The notes below the pieces were generated by a model. That model had not been told where the DNA came from, made no database searches, and saw nothing but the letters and a program-made list of their open reading frames with translations. A stretch of 64,000 bases of DNA from Penium margaritaceum. Its lineage: Eukaryota > Streptophyta > Zygnematophyceae > Desmidiales > Peniaceae. Below are positions 11,150 to 21,822 of this stretch, piece by piece; position 1 is the first letter of the stretch; every line of letters starts with the position of its first letter. Both the position numbers and the translations under genes were made by a program. The stretch is from positions 149,441 to 213,440 of the forward strand of contig SZWC01000513.1 of the NCBI GenBank assembly GCA_023375785.1, in the 5' to 3' direction.

Positions 11150-11580
11150 GGGAAGCAGTGGCATGCCGCCATCAAGCTGTAGTTGGCATCCATTGGGGAA
11201 AATGACACGTGGGAACTGGTTGATAGGCAAAAGGACGTCGAGGTCATTGGCTCCAAGTGGTTCTTCAAGACCAAGTTCATGAAAGAAGGTGTGGTAGACA
11301 AGTAAAAGGTGCAACTTGTGGTGAAGGGGTACGTACAGCGTAAGGGCAAGCACTACGATGAGATGTTTGCCCCTATTGCCAAGTTCACAAGCATCCGGAT
11401 GATCCTTGCGATGGCAGCCGCAAAGGATGTGGAGCTCCACCACATGGACGTAAAGACGGCCTTCCTCCACGACATCATCGACAAGGAAATCTACATGGAG
11501 GTGCCGGAGGGGTTGGAGGCACCGGAGGGCAAGGAGTGCAAGTTGCACAAGTCCTTGTACGGGCTAAAACATGGTCCGGT
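11150..11580 (+). pseudogene. Element E1 reverse transcriptase N-terminal half
   Basis: The reading passes ENDTWELVDRQKDVEVIGSKW, an internal stop, then the open frame from 11309 with LVVKGYVQRKGKHYDEMFAP, VELHHMDVKTAFLHD and KLHKSLYGLKHGP. It ends before the YVDD box, where the sequence switches to E2. The enzyme is therefore incomplete. Confidence 0.85.
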
Positions 11581-11589
11581 CCATGTTGA

Positions 11590-12670
11590 GCGATACTGGC
11601 CTCGCACAGTGGTATTGAGGCGAGGCAGCGCAAAGAGCAACACACATCATGAACCTGATGCGGACAAAGCCACTGAAGGACGCAGAGTTCATGGTGTGAA
11701 AGATACCACAAGAAGCGTGGAGCTAGACAAAGCCAACCGTGCCTCATCGCCACATGTTTGTCTACGTTGGACATTGAAGGGGCAGGACAAGCTGGATCCA
11801 TGGACTTGTTGGTACATTTTTGTCGGGAACAAGGTGTAACGGCTCTTTGACCCGCGAAGGCAGCAGATTGTGAAGAGTCACAACGTCACGTTTGCTGAAG
11901 ATAGCCTCTGAAGAACAAGGATGCAGGTCTCTCCAAGTGGGGGGAGTGGCTGCCACTCCTCAAGGGGGAGACGTCGGAGGAAGCAAAAGAGGATGACGTG
12001 TGAATGGATTCAGCCGGCGGGGACCGTCCGAGGCATGGCGAAGTGGCTGATTTGCATTCAGCCGAGTCGGACAATGAGTCCAAAGCGCCAGCAGCTGTGG
12101 AGCTGAACAAGGAGGCAGGGATTGAGTCCACATCTCCATGGTCCCCGAAAGAGGGGGAGTAGGCCAGCAACGTGAGTGGCGTCACGAGAGGGTAGCAATT
12201 GTAGCAGCAGCAGCAGTAGCATGAACCTCAAGAGCAGCAGACTCGGAGAAGCAGATGGGCACAGAAGAAGGCAAATGGATATGATGCAGCCAAGGGAATC
12301 TGGACTAGGTCTGCTTGAGTATTCTTTGTGCAAGAGGAACCAAATCAGTCAAGGCGGAATTGCAGTAAAAGGATAGGGCTGAGTGGGAGGGAGCCATAAA
12401 AATGCAGCTCACCTCCCACGAAGAGAATGCAACTTGAGAGCTAACCGACAGGCCAAAGGGCAAGAAAATCATTGGCTCCAAGTGAATCTTCAAAAAGAAT
12501 CTCACCAAGGAGGGGAAGATAGAGCACTACAAGGCACAGCTGGTGGCAAAGGGATACGCCTAGCAGAACGCTGAACACTACGACAAGAACTTTGTACCAC
12601 TGGCAAAGTTCACCTCCATCCGCACCATTCTCTCTGTGACAGAAGTGCGTCACTACAAAGTCCACCAAAC
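11590..12670 (+). mobile_element. Element E2: second copia fragment, integrase C-terminus to RT start
   Basis: 11770-11910 reads (across one stop) as an integrase C-terminus: LDPWTCWYIFVGNKV then RLFDPRRQQIVKSHNVTFAE. 12430-12666 reads as an RT start with two stops: GKKIIGSK, YKAQLVAKGYA, KNFVPLAKFTSIRTIL. Because integrase C-terminus follows RT here, order is reversed at 11.58 kb, so E1 and E2 are either two elements joined by deletion or a rearranged one. RT is cut at 12670 by the direct repeat flanking F. Confidence 0.75.
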
Positions 12671-12801
12671 TGAACAAACCTAAATCGTGGATCCCTTGCT
12701 CGAGGGTGATATGGTATCTTGGTTGCAATACCAAGAGCAGTCAGCAGCCTCCCATGTCGCGACCCATTTTCTAGACCGTTGCTATCCGGCGCACTGACAA
12801 A
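12671..12801 (+). repeat. ~130-bp direct repeat flanking element F, copy 1
   Basis: Starts TGAACAAACCTAAATCGTGG and ends CGCACTGACA. About 85-90% identical by eye to 17927-18055. Both copies begin TG and end CA, so they could be unusually short LTRs of F. No Met-tRNA primer site follows, and no target duplication was seen, so this is uncertain. Confidence 0.85.
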
Positions 12802-13189
12802 GGGTTATGGACCCACACTTTTGGTTTTATGGCATGCTTCCAAGACCGACTAGCGCATGGTCTTGTAGGGCGCACACGTACAACACGGACACAAAGATTG
12901 GAAGGCTCCATCTCCTCCATCGGCTCCATCGGCTTCTTTAGGAAGGGTGCACACATGTGGCAGACTAGGGGAAGAGGAATAGCTCTGTCCATGTTGGACA
13001 AGACCCTTGAGCCCCAATGGGATAAACCTCTACCCCTTTAGAAGGTGGAACAACCCCGGGTCCATTTTCTCAGAATGGCACCATCGCCTTGGGCGATCAT
13101 CGACGGGAGGGGTCTGCAATAGAACCAGATGCGCCTTTGACAACGGTTGCAGTGAACAGCCTCATCAGCCTCATTGGCCTTGACAATAT

Positions 13190-14032
13190 TGATGAATCCA
13201 ACTCAAGCTCGCTTTAAGGCCGGTATGTTCAAATTCACGAGGACAGGCTTTCCCTTGTGGAAATGGCAGTTTGACATTGTCATGAACTTGTGTGGCTATC
13301 TTGACATCCAAAAAGGGACCAACAACACCCGCTGATGTGACAGTGGCTGCGCATGTGGCTAACCTTATAGCATGGATGAAAAAGAACAACATGGCTCTCG
13401 TCATACCTGTGAAGTCCATCAATGAGACTCAACAATCCTACATCACAGGATGCACGTCGGCCACCAAGGCCTACACAAACCTCTCATGTGTGCATAAATC
13501 AAACACCCTAACAAACCGACTCTTCATCTTCCAAAGGCTGATGTCAATGAGGGCGAGCAAAAGAGAATCGATACCCGCACTACTACAGTTGTTTGACAAC
13601 GTGCTAAAGAGGTCAAGCAAATGGAATGGAAAATCAACTCCAACATATGTGCCATTATCCTTCTGATGGCGCTGCTTGAAACCTGGGAGTCCTTGATCAC
13701 TATATCTTGCGGTTGGAAGGAAACAAATGTGGTGTATGAGACTGTCACCAAACATGTCCGCAACGAGTCCATGTAACGCAGTGGAAGTAAGGCAAACATC
13801 TCTGCCTATGCCTCTCACTTTGGTGGACAAGGTGCAAGCTCTTGCTCCGGTTAAGGCAGCACCAGAAGTGGTGGCGGTGGAGGGAAACGCAATGGTGGTG
13901 GGAAGAGTTCCAAGAAGTGCGGCAACTGTCACAACTGTTGCAAGGCTGGGCACTGGGTTGGGGACTGTCGTGGTCCCAAGAAAGAAGGCCGGAACAAGGG
14001 TGGGAAGGAAACAAAGGAGGTCACCAATATGA
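13190..14032 (+). pseudogene. Element F gag and zinc knuckle
   Basis: Heavily interrupted frames read as gag (FKAGMFKFTRTGFPLWKWQF at about 13215, later ILLMALLETWESLITI). A clear CX2CX4HX4C knuckle, CHNCCKAGHWVGDC, lies at about 13929-13970. The knuckle binds genomic RNA in the particle. At least four stops occur upstream of it. Confidence 0.75.
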
Positions 14033-14616
14033 TGGCTGAAGGGTTTCCCATGAAGGGGGCAGCATTCCTTAGGCCCGGGGCATTCACGCTTGACTCGGAC
14101 ACCAACCACCACTCAAAAGAGAAGGGTGGATTTGTTTCCATGGCTGAATCTGACGTGCACATCAAGTGTGCAAATGGCGGCGTCGTCCAAGCCATGGGCG
14201 AAGGGGGCAAAGTGATCACGTTCAACGTGAATGGTGCTAAAAAGGAGGTCAATCTGCAAAAGGTGGTGTGCATTCCCTCCATAGAAAACCTGTAGTCCAT
14301 CTCACAAATTACCGGCAACAACATGACTGTGATGTTCACCAACAAGAAAGTCGTGACCCTCAAAAACAAGGATATCAAGATTTTGTACACCAAAGACAAA
14401 CTTATGCTTCAATTTCTAAGTGTTGAAGGCCTCTACGTGCTTCAAACCAAGGTCACCAAGGCATTGGATGAGGGACTTGCATGTGGCACTGAGACACTGG
14501 CACCAAAGTCAAAAGATGCACCGCCGGCGACCGCTGCGGCTGCCACATCAGCCAAGGACACTTGCGCTGAGCTGTGGTACCGGCGATTTGGCCACGTGGC
14601 CAACAGCATGCTGTAG
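14029..14616 (+). pseudogene. Element F protease and gag-pre-integrase
   Basis: Frame 14029-14295 contains FTLDSDTNHH, a decayed protease site (usual DSGA/TNH), followed by the NGGVVQAMGEGGKVI and EVNLQKVVCIPSIENL segments. A TAG at 14293 separates it from 14323-14616, which ends with ELWYRRFGHVANSML, the gag-pre-integrase His motif. A second TAG at 14614 follows. Both stops are in the same frame as the flanking coding, so this was one polyprotein. Confidence 0.82.
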
Positions 14617-14691
14617 AAGATGCAGGAGCAAGAAGTGGTCCATGGAATGGAAGGGTGCACCATGAAGCAAAGAGAAGGGTGTACATTGTGT

Positions 14692-15411
14692 TAACCATGC
14701 GTCCAAGCGAAGGCAAAGAAGAAGACGTTTGGAATAGGAGGTCAACGAGCGGAGAATGTCTTTGACCTGATCCACAGTGACGTGTGTGGGTCCTTTTGCA
14801 CAATGTTTAACGGAGGGAGCAAGTTCTTCCTGACCTTCATCAACGACCACAGCCGCAAGATGTGGATCTACTCCCTCAAGAACAAGGGAGAGGTCAAGCA
14901 GAAGTTCCTCGAGTTTGTCGCCATGGTAGAGTGGCAAACGTCCAAGAAGGTGAAGACGCTCCAAAGTGACAAGGGGGGTGAGTACGAGGAATGCAAGCCT
15001 TGGTACAAGCATCATGGCATCCGCCACAAGCAAACCACCCCTTACAACCCCCAAGGCAATGACGTGGCTGAGAGGATGAACCAGGCCCTGCTCGGCATGG
15101 TGCAAAGCATGCTCTTTGACGTCACGGACCCATATTGCTTTTGGTTTGAAGCAGCAACAACGGCCTGCTACCTCTTGAACCTCACACCAGTAGCCGCCTT
15201 GCAGAATCATGGAAAGGAGCAGGACAAGGAGCTGAAGACCTCACAAGAAGCATGGTTGGGAAAGAAACCCAATGCCTCTCATTTGAAGGTGTTTGGGTCA
15301 ACTACATGGGTGAAGATCCGATCAGGAGAAGGTGGAGGCAAGCTTGATGAACATTCCAAGAAGTGCATCATGGTTGGGTTCGATACGTCATACAAAGCCT
15401 ATTGGCTTTAG
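14692..15411 (+). pseudogene. Element F integrase
   Basis: After a TAA at 14692 the frame reads PCVQAKAKKK (zinc-finger CxxC with the first Cys just before the stop), LIHSDVCGSF (first Asp), TLQSDKGGEYEE (second Asp) and NPQGNDVAERMNQALLG (catalytic Glu), then the C-terminal SHLKVFGST and CIMVGFDTSYKAYWL. The catalytic triad is therefore intact in a frame ended by TAG at 15409. Integrase would insert the cDNA. Confidence 0.88.
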
Positions 15412-15855
15412 GAACAGGCAGCAGGCAAGCTCGTAAGGAGCCGTGACGTTGAGTTCGATGAACGTAGCCATGGAAATGGAGAGCTTCTGGACCCAACCCT
15501 TGCTCCCAAGGAGGGAGAGTGGATAGTGTTACTTGAGTCAAAAGACCAAGCACCCGACAACTGGCTCGCTTTGCTAGCAAGTGGTGGGAATGGGAGAGCA
15601 AGTGTGTAGGATGATTCAGCATTTGACATGGACACAGATATTGAGGCGTCTCGGACTCTTGAGTCTGACTTGGAGTCTCATGTCTCTTCCAGCAATGACG
15701 ACCACAAACCACTACTTGTGGTAGCACCAGTAGCAGAACAGGAAGCTGCATCAGCACCCCGGCACAGCTTACAACCAAACAAAGCACCCCTGCGGTATGA
15801 AAACGATTGGACCGACCTTAGCTGGTCGTGCATGGCTTAAGGAGAGCCATTCACT

Positions 15856-16530
15856 GTGGCGGAGGTGATGAATGGCCCAGATACGGCCAAGTGGAAGGAG
15901 GTAGTGGATACAGAGCTCGTGTCCATTGACGAGAACGACACGTGGATGCTAGTGGATAGACCTGACAAGGCCCACGTGGTGGGATCCAAATGGGTTCTCC
16001 GAGTGAAGAGAAATCAAGAGGGCAGCATCAAAAGGTTCAAGGCAAGAGTAGTGGCTAAGGGGTTTTCTCAACGCCCAGGCTCCGAGTACGACAAGACTTT
16101 CCCGCCCATTGTGACCTTTGTCTCCATCCGCTCTTTCCTTGCCATTGCAGCCGCAAAGAACCTGGAGATACACCAGCTTGACGGCACGACCGCTTTCCTT
16201 TTTAGGAAAGCTGACAAGGAAGTGCTCATGGAGGTGCATGAAGGAATCAAAGCTCCCAAGGGCAAGGTATGCAAGTTGGTGAAAGCGCTCTATGGACTCA
16301 AACAGGCCCCAAGGATGTGGTACAGAGAGATGGATGCTTTCATGACCGGTCTCTCCTTCACAAATTTCCAGAATTACCCGAGCATGTATGTGGGCAATGA
16401 TGGGAGAGGGCTGATGCTGGTTGCACTCTATGTGGATGATTTGATCATCTGCTTGTCTTCAGTCAAAAGTCGAGATGAGTTGAATTCTGACCTCAGCAAA
16501 AGGTTCAAGATGGACATGGGTCCTCTCTAG
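15856..16530 (+). pseudogene. Element F reverse transcriptase
   Basis: A 224-codon frame with ENDTWMLVDRPDKAHVVGSKW, FKARVVAKGFSQRPGSEYDK, LEIHQLDGTTAFLF (D in the QMDV motif kept), LVKALYGLKQAPRMWYREM and the intact catalytic ALYVDDLIICL. It ends at a TAG (16528) inside the MGPLQYYL-type motif. The reading continues downstream with further stops at about 16618, 16711 and 16846 into the connection domain. Confidence 0.9.
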
Positions 16531-16899
16531 TACTACCTCAGGATCACCATCCACCGCAACCGAGCAGCAGGAACCATAGAACTCAACCAAACCAAACACA
16601 TGGTTGAGGTACTCAAGTGATATCACATGGAAGACTACAAATCTGTTGGCATCTCAATGATGACCGATACGAAGTTGAAGGCCTCCATGTTGCCAAGCAA
16701 TGAAGAAAAATGAAGGGAGATGCAAGATATCCCCTACCATTGTGCCATGGGTAGCATCATGTACGCCATGGTAGGAACTCATCCCGACATCTGCTATGCT
16801 GTGGGACAAGTGAGCAGGTTTTTGGCCAACCCAAGGCCACAACATTAGCAGGTAGTCAAGCGCATCTTGTGCATCTCGCAAAAGACACGTCACATGGGC

Positions 16900-17416
16900 C
16901 TCATCCTTGGAGGTCAAGAAGGTAAAACCCCCTCCGCCTGAAGTGCTACACTGATGCCAATTTGGGAGGAAATCTTGACGACCGCAAATCAACCTCTGGG
17001 TACATGTTCATCTTGAATGGCGTTGCCATCTCATGGGCTTGCAAGAAACAGGATTGTGTTTTTGTGTCCACAGCTGAGGCAGAGTATATTGCTCTGTCTG
17101 AATTGTGCAAGGAGACTCATTGGTTGCACAGCTTACTTGGCAAAATGACAGTGCCCCACAAGGATGCCACAACTGTACATTTGGACAAAATGAGTGCCAT
17201 CTCAATTGCTGAAGATGAGGTCATCTCCCGGAAAATGAAGCACATTGACATACGTTACCACTAGTCACGTGACCTGGTCATGAAGAACGTGGTGGACTTG
17301 CAGCACTGTGGAACCAAGAACGTGCTTGCTGGCTACGTGAAGAAGCTGCTAGAGAGCGACTTGCACTATGCAGGCATTCGTGGCTTCGAAATGAGGAGTG
17401 TGGGAGAGGAAGGGTG
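16900..17416 (+). pseudogene. Element F RNase H
   Basis: Frame 16962-17264 reads as RNase H: DDRKSTSGYMFILNGVAISW, VSTAEAEYIALSELCKETHW, SAISIAEDEV (altered CDN box) and SRKMKHIDIRYH. After a TAG at 17262 the same frame continues through NVLAGYVKKLLESDLHY to the terminal stop at about 17416, the end of the polyprotein. Confidence 0.87.
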
Positions 17417-17639
17417 AGCCCCAAGGCATTGATGGAGCCCACTGAATGACAGATGGACAGAAGTGCAAGGGAGAGATTTGTTGAATGGTATGCACCTTGT
17501 CCACTAGCTAGCTGGCTAGCTGGCTTGTTGCACGGAAAAACAAGGCATGCACTACTCTATGGAGTACGTCCTCTTGGTTTGTTCTGAGATAGGCCAGGAA
17601 TGCACTGCCCGTAATGGGTATGTCCCCTAGAGATCAACT

Positions 17640-17830
17640 TAGGAAACACACCTTTGTGGCCTACTTGGGAGAGGCACCTGTGCTCAAGGGTCGCGAGTTC
17701 AAACCCCTTGTCGGCAAAGTTTTCTTTGTGCCCTACAACAGGACTGTAGGTTGAGGTTGTCTCCTGTGGAGCCACTACAAGCAGAAGCATGAGCAAAGCT
17801 CTGTATGTATTGAAGCTTGTACCCTACGTG
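17640..17830 (+). repeat. tRNA-derived SINE-like fragment
   Basis: TGGCCTACTTGGGAGAGG (17657-17674) matches a tRNA D-arm/box A, and GAGTTCAAACC (17695-17705) matches box B. Start-to-start spacing is 38 nt against about 44 in a normal tRNA, and the T-stem is imperfect, so this is not a functional tRNA. The 3' part would be the SINE body. No terminal poly-A or target duplication was fixed. Confidence 0.55.
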
Positions 17831-17926
17831 CATCCATTTACAGTTCTTACCTTTGAGACTCCTCACAGAGTGTCCAACCAAGGGTAGACACTAAAGACCT
17901 TCATGCAGACTTTGTGAGGTTTCAAC

Positions 17927-18055
17927 TGAACAAACCTAATGTGTGGATCCCTCGTTTGAGGGTGATATGTTATCTTGGTTGCAATACCAAGAGCGGCCGG
18001 CGACCTCCCACGTCGGGACCCGTTTTCTAGACCGTTGCTATCCGGCGCATTGACA
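17927..18055 (+). repeat. ~130-bp direct repeat flanking element F, copy 2
   Basis: Second copy of the 12671-12801 repeat, ending CGCATTGACA. Includes the shared TATCTTGGTTGCAATACCAA core, which can fold as a short stem. If it is an LTR, F has very short LTRs. Confidence 0.85.
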
Positions 18056-18276
18056 CCTCCTCTGTCCCTTGTTGTTTAATGTCTACTATTCTTTCCTTAC
18101 TCAAAAAGGCTTCCGACCCTAAAATTCAAGGTGAGAAGAGAAATATTCTGCTTGATTTGAACTCCTCGCCCTCTACGAAGGATATCCTAAGTATCCACAC
18201 ATAAGAAATACTGACCTGCATCCTCCTTTGTTTCATCCCTGTGGCCTGCAGAACTCGATTCAGGACTCCAGGTCAC

Positions 18277-18313
18277 ATGAGGTCATCTCCCGGAAAATGA
18301 AGCACATCGACAT
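18277..18313 (+). repeat. Stray 36-bp copia RNase H fragment
   Basis: TGAGGTCATCTCCCGGAAAA and the following AATGAAGCACATCGACAT match 17216-17252 of element F with one or two differences. It encodes the VISRKMKHIDI piece. It shows that a second copy of the F-type 3' coding end once lay here. Confidence 0.85.
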
Positions 18314-18549
18314 TGCCAGACTGCCTCACTGGCAAGACCATCAAACATTGCTTTCTCCTTTTCAACACATTTAATGGCCTCACATACCACTTTGCGTGTG
18401 TCTATCAAGCTTTATCTCAAACCAGCCAGCATACCCAACTGACCTCCTTCTAGGACCGTTTGAGCCTCTATCTTGTAACTTGGCCTAAATGGTCATGACT
18501 TCAACCCTCTTCCATCTCATAGGGCAGAAGCGCACGCACGTCTTGCCGT

Positions 18550-18705
18550 AGTTTGCGACTTCAGTTTGCATCTTGTCTCACCAGTAATGCTTTGCAAGAT
18601 TCTTGAACGTCTTTTCCTTGTTGAAGTATCCACCTGGATCGGTGTCATGGGACTCTTCCATTAGCACCCATCGTAACTTGTCGTTGGGTGGTGTGATGAC
18701 CTGGC
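18550..18705 (-). pseudogene. Element G integrase zinc-binding domain
   Basis: The minus strand reads LMEESHDTDPGGYFNKEKTF, then LAKHYW, a TGA, and VANYGKTCVRFC. This follows the gypsy HHCC domain with the second His changed to Tyr and the usual WW doublet cut by TGG-to-TGA. The catalytic core downstream (to about 18320) is not recognisable. Confidence 0.75.
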
Positions 18706-19196
18706 GAGTGAATCACCATTGCCAACGTAGTTTGTCAAAAGCATGTTGGTAATGGTGATTTGACTTTTCCTACCCGCCAAACTCCTCGTAACCTCATAGG
18801 AACAGAATCGTGAAGTAGGGGTTTATCTGACGTGTAACGTGCCGATCTCAGCTATCAAGTCCGGTTGCCGGCTCAGACCATCCGCTGGAATTTTTTTCCA
18901 AGTCAGAATTCTATGTCATGGTATAGTTGGTCTGGGAAAAATCCATTTGTTGTTTTGTTGATGGCTCAGCTTTGCCTGAGTCTTGAGGTGTTTGAGTGTG
19001 TGATGATCATCAGTACTGAAGACACAATGTCGGTTGTCCAAGTACTAGTGCCACGTATTGAACGCATGTACAACCGCCAATGTTTCTTGTTGTATAGCCC
19101 ATTTTCAGCTCCGGCCGGTGTAGTGTTCTTGTTACATATGTCACCTGTTGTTCTCCATTGTCAATGTCTCAGAGGAGAACGGCTCCAATTTCTCAA

Positions 19197-19510
19197 TCAG
19201 ACGTCCATGTTTTCATCCACCCTTGGATATTCCAATTGTAAGGTTGGTGCTGAGGTCAGAGCGTTTCGCAAAAGGTTGGCCGCTTCTTGTTTACTATCTC
19301 CCCAACTCCACTCAGTTGTTTCATGAGTGAGATCGGAGAGAGGGGTTGACAATCTGGTGTGGTCATGCATGAATCGTCGATTGTAGTTGCGCAAACCTAA
19401 CGGCGATAGGAAGTATTAAACGTTGGTGGAAGTTGGCCAATCAGCAAATGCCACCACCTTTTTTTTTCCATCTTGATCCACCTGTGGCTGATGATGTGGC
19501 CCAAAACTCC
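19197..19510 (-). pseudogene. Element G reverse transcriptase C-terminus / RNase H start
   Basis: The minus strand reads VLGHIISHRWIKME, KVVAFADWPTSTNV, then LRNYNRRFMHDHTRLSTPLS and TEWSWGDSKQEAANLLRNAL. This is the diagnostic gypsy LGLxNYYRRFI...W.. ..AF..LK..L segment. One stop splits it. The YxDD-bearing part upstream is absent. Confidence 0.85.
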
Positions 19511-19703
19511 ACTGAACGGCTACCTATTCTGCACTTTGCGGACTTACATGATGTGATTGTACCACTCACATAAGTCTGCAAACTAAGGTGAGGGGTACAA
19601 ATACTTCACGTAAGTCTGCAAACGTTTCCATTTTCAATGCGGATGAGGCTGATGAGTGTGAATCATCATTTTATGTAGTTTTTGCCTCTTTTCTTGGTTT
19701 TTC

Positions 19704-19980
19704 TTAGAATAGCCGCATGTGAGCTGTTGGCCATGTCGAGCGAGATTGGTGTTTTGCATTGTTACATTGAGTAAATTTATCTGTTTCTTCCCGCATCCGT
19801 TGGTACTTCGTAAGTCGCTTCATTAGAGGCAGATGTCTTTTTCTGCCATTTTTGCTGATGTAGACTGCATCAGTGCTCCAGTCCACTTGCAGATTGTGCT
19901 AGTATGGGAATTCTTGCTGGAGGATTATTTTGTTGTCGCTCATTGGGCAAGTTTTCTGGACCATTACATCCTGCAGGTCC
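19704..19980 (-). pseudogene. Element G protease region
   Basis: Minus-strand peptide with KIILQQEFPY and VDWSTDAVYISKNGRKRHL, resembling the protease-to-RT spacer of gypsy elements (GMDWL...V..). No DSG active site is visible. The assignment rests mostly on position between knuckle and RT. Confidence 0.45.
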
Positions 19981-20259
19981 CCAATCTATAGGATGAGTGG
20001 TTTGTGGATTCACTGACCAGTTATCCAAAAATAGTTTTTCCTTCAAACACCCCCTGGTTTGTTCTTTAAACCCTGCTTCTAGACCATGCCATTGCTATTG
20101 AATTTACGAGAGGACCCTCCATCCAGTAACGTATCTACCATCTGAAAACTTATGCAAGCCCTCGGTTGTACCCTTTACAGTATGGCTGGTTGTTTGTCCT
20201 CTTAATATCCATTCAACTTTGGGATCTTAAGAGCCCTTATCAATGACATTGTGAGAAAT

Positions 20260-20987
20260 TCATATGGGTGATTGGTCAGTGCATTTTTTTCCAATCGGAA
20301 AGGATCCTTGCCGTCTACTTCTGTCGTTTTCTGTTACATGACTTAGTTTCTTTGTTGTTTCCTTCCCTTTTTGGCCTACTGCTCCTGATTCTGAGATGTA
20401 GTCTGGCTTCTCGCAATTCCAGCAAAGCCATTGGTCCTGCTCATTGATGACATTGATCTCTTTCACAGCAGAGGAATTTGTTCACTGTGGCTTCCCACCG
20501 CCACGATAGGAATTGTGGCCTTTGGGTTTCTGGCTGTTGGACTCCTCTATCCGAGTTTTTTAGTTGGCAGTGTCCATGTCAATAGCTTCTCCCATCACTT
20601 GCAGAAGATCTTCGTGGATACTGAATATAACAATATCATACTACATGTCCTTGAGATCGTTGTTGTAGTGGAAACAGATTTTACAGGGGAGAATGTCACT
20701 TCCGGTGATGCTTTTGCAGGAACCCCATGTTTACTCTGCCACACTAGATTGCTAGTGTGATAATCCACGCTGGCAATCCGTGGAGCTTGTACCTTGTGTT
20801 GGACTTCCTTTTTCAGCCTTCCAAAGTGTGCGAAGATGGCGTGCATGACCTTGTTCCAGCTTTCTAGTGTATGTAGAAAATCTTGCCATGACTGATCGAT
20901 CGGCTCGAGAGGTGGAACGTCTACGGTCAACAGAGTGAGAGCATTGTGAGAGCAATTAATTTTGCTTGGTTTGAATCTTGATTCCAT
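20260..20987 (-). pseudogene. Element G gag with decayed zinc knuckle
   Basis: 20595-20987 is a 130-codon frame with DQSWQDFLHTLESWNKVMHA and FGRLKKEVQHKV, gag-like and rich in charged helices. 20260-20466 contains CWNCEKPDYISESG, a CCHC knuckle in which His is Tyr and the last Cys is lost. The two frames differ. Confidence 0.6.
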
Positions 20988-21067
20988 TGAATGTACTTTA
21001 AATGGGACACCAAGTCAGAGCCCTGCCACGCAGAATTGAGGCCACAAGTTCAGCCTTCTTTTGCCTG

Positions 21068-21280
21068 TTATTGACCACATATGCGGTGAATTACACCTCC
21101 AAACTCTTCAGCCACATCTGAATCGTCAAACCACTCAGGGAGTGCTAGCCTGATTTGGGGTCCACTTGAGAGTTTCTTGTTCCGCTCGGTGAGCTCTGCT
21201 TCCTGCGCATGCATTCTGTAGCTCCTCCATCGTCGCGATGAGCTTTTGAGCAGATGGTTGTTGAGACTCTCGAGTCCCAA
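21068..21280 (-). pseudogene. Element G gag N-terminal remnant
   Basis: A 70-codon frame with AEEFGGVIHRICGQ at its end and IRLALPEWFDD in the middle, upstream of the other gag frame in the same orientation. The LPEWFDD pattern suits a gag start. This is a weak assignment. Confidence 0.4.
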
Positions 21281-21553
21281 TAGCTTCTAGTACAGGTCCC
21301 CGTTCATGCGAGCCTGTCAGCCAGTGCCCCCTTCCATCGCATTAGGTGTCATCCCAGTAAATAGCAGCCCAGGTGAGGGGTTTGCCAAGCCTGAGTGGTC
21401 CATTGGCGGATTGGCCATCAGATTTTTTGTTGTATGCCATGCACCGTGAAGCCTTTGCTGCATCTGCGGGGTGTTTGAGGTCCGCGTGATCCATGGAGAG
21501 CCGCGGGCATGGTGCACTCCGTGCCCCCCCAACCGCCCCGGGTTCAAAGATTT

Positions 21554-21805
21554 GCATTACACGTGGCAGACGCATGGCACGTGGCAGACGCATGGCACGT
21601 GGCAGGCGCATAGCAGGTGGCAGACACATTGCACGTGGCAGACGCATTGCACGTGGCAGACACGTTGCACATGGCAGGCGCATGGCATGGGGCAGACGCA
21701 TTGCACGTGGAAGACGCATGGCATGGGGCAGACGCATTGCACGTGGCAGATGCATGGCATGGGGCAGACGCATTGCACGTGGCAGACGCATGGCACGGGG
21801 TAGAC
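21554..21805. repeat. 18-bp minisatellite, 14 units
   Basis: Fourteen contiguous variants of GCATGGCACGTGGCAGAC. In the right half, GGCATGGGGC and TTGCACGTGG variants alternate, giving a 36-bp higher-order unit about three times over. Because 18 is divisible by three, long frames open on both strands. They are by-products, not genes. Confidence 0.97.
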
Positions 21806-21822
21806 TCTTGTTTCATGGAGGG

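Larger units (their letters stand above)
9245..11590 (+). mobile_element. Element E1: degraded plus-strand copia fragment
   Basis: Gag, protease, integrase and RT pieces occur in copia order on the plus strand, each in short frames. The stretch between protease (about 9950) and integrase core (about 10110) is too short to hold the gag-pre-integrase and first catalytic Asp, so an internal deletion is inferred. It stops inside RT at YGLKHGP near 11575 and joins a different part of a copia element (E2). No LTRs were identified. Confidence 0.8.
12802..17926 (+). mobile_element. Element F: degraded plus-strand copia retrotransposon
   Basis: A full copia gene order (gag with zinc knuckle, protease remnant, gag-pre-integrase, integrase, RT, RNase H) spans about 13190-17416, between the two direct repeats. 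It is broken by at least nine stops and several frame changes. The RT and integrase families resemble E1/E2 more than A, C, D or I. A 17430-17926 tail has no coding and includes a tRNA-derived SINE-like segment. Confidence 0.85.
18320..21340 (-). mobile_element. Element G: Ty3/gypsy retrotransposon relic
   Basis: Minus-strand order gag, zinc knuckle, protease, RT end/RNase H, then integrase. This order (integrase last) is that of Ty3/gypsy and differs from the copia order of the other elements. Coding is broken throughout and the RT catalytic core between about 19560 and 19700 is missing. LTRs were not found. It is the only gypsy element I can see in the window. Confidence 0.8.
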
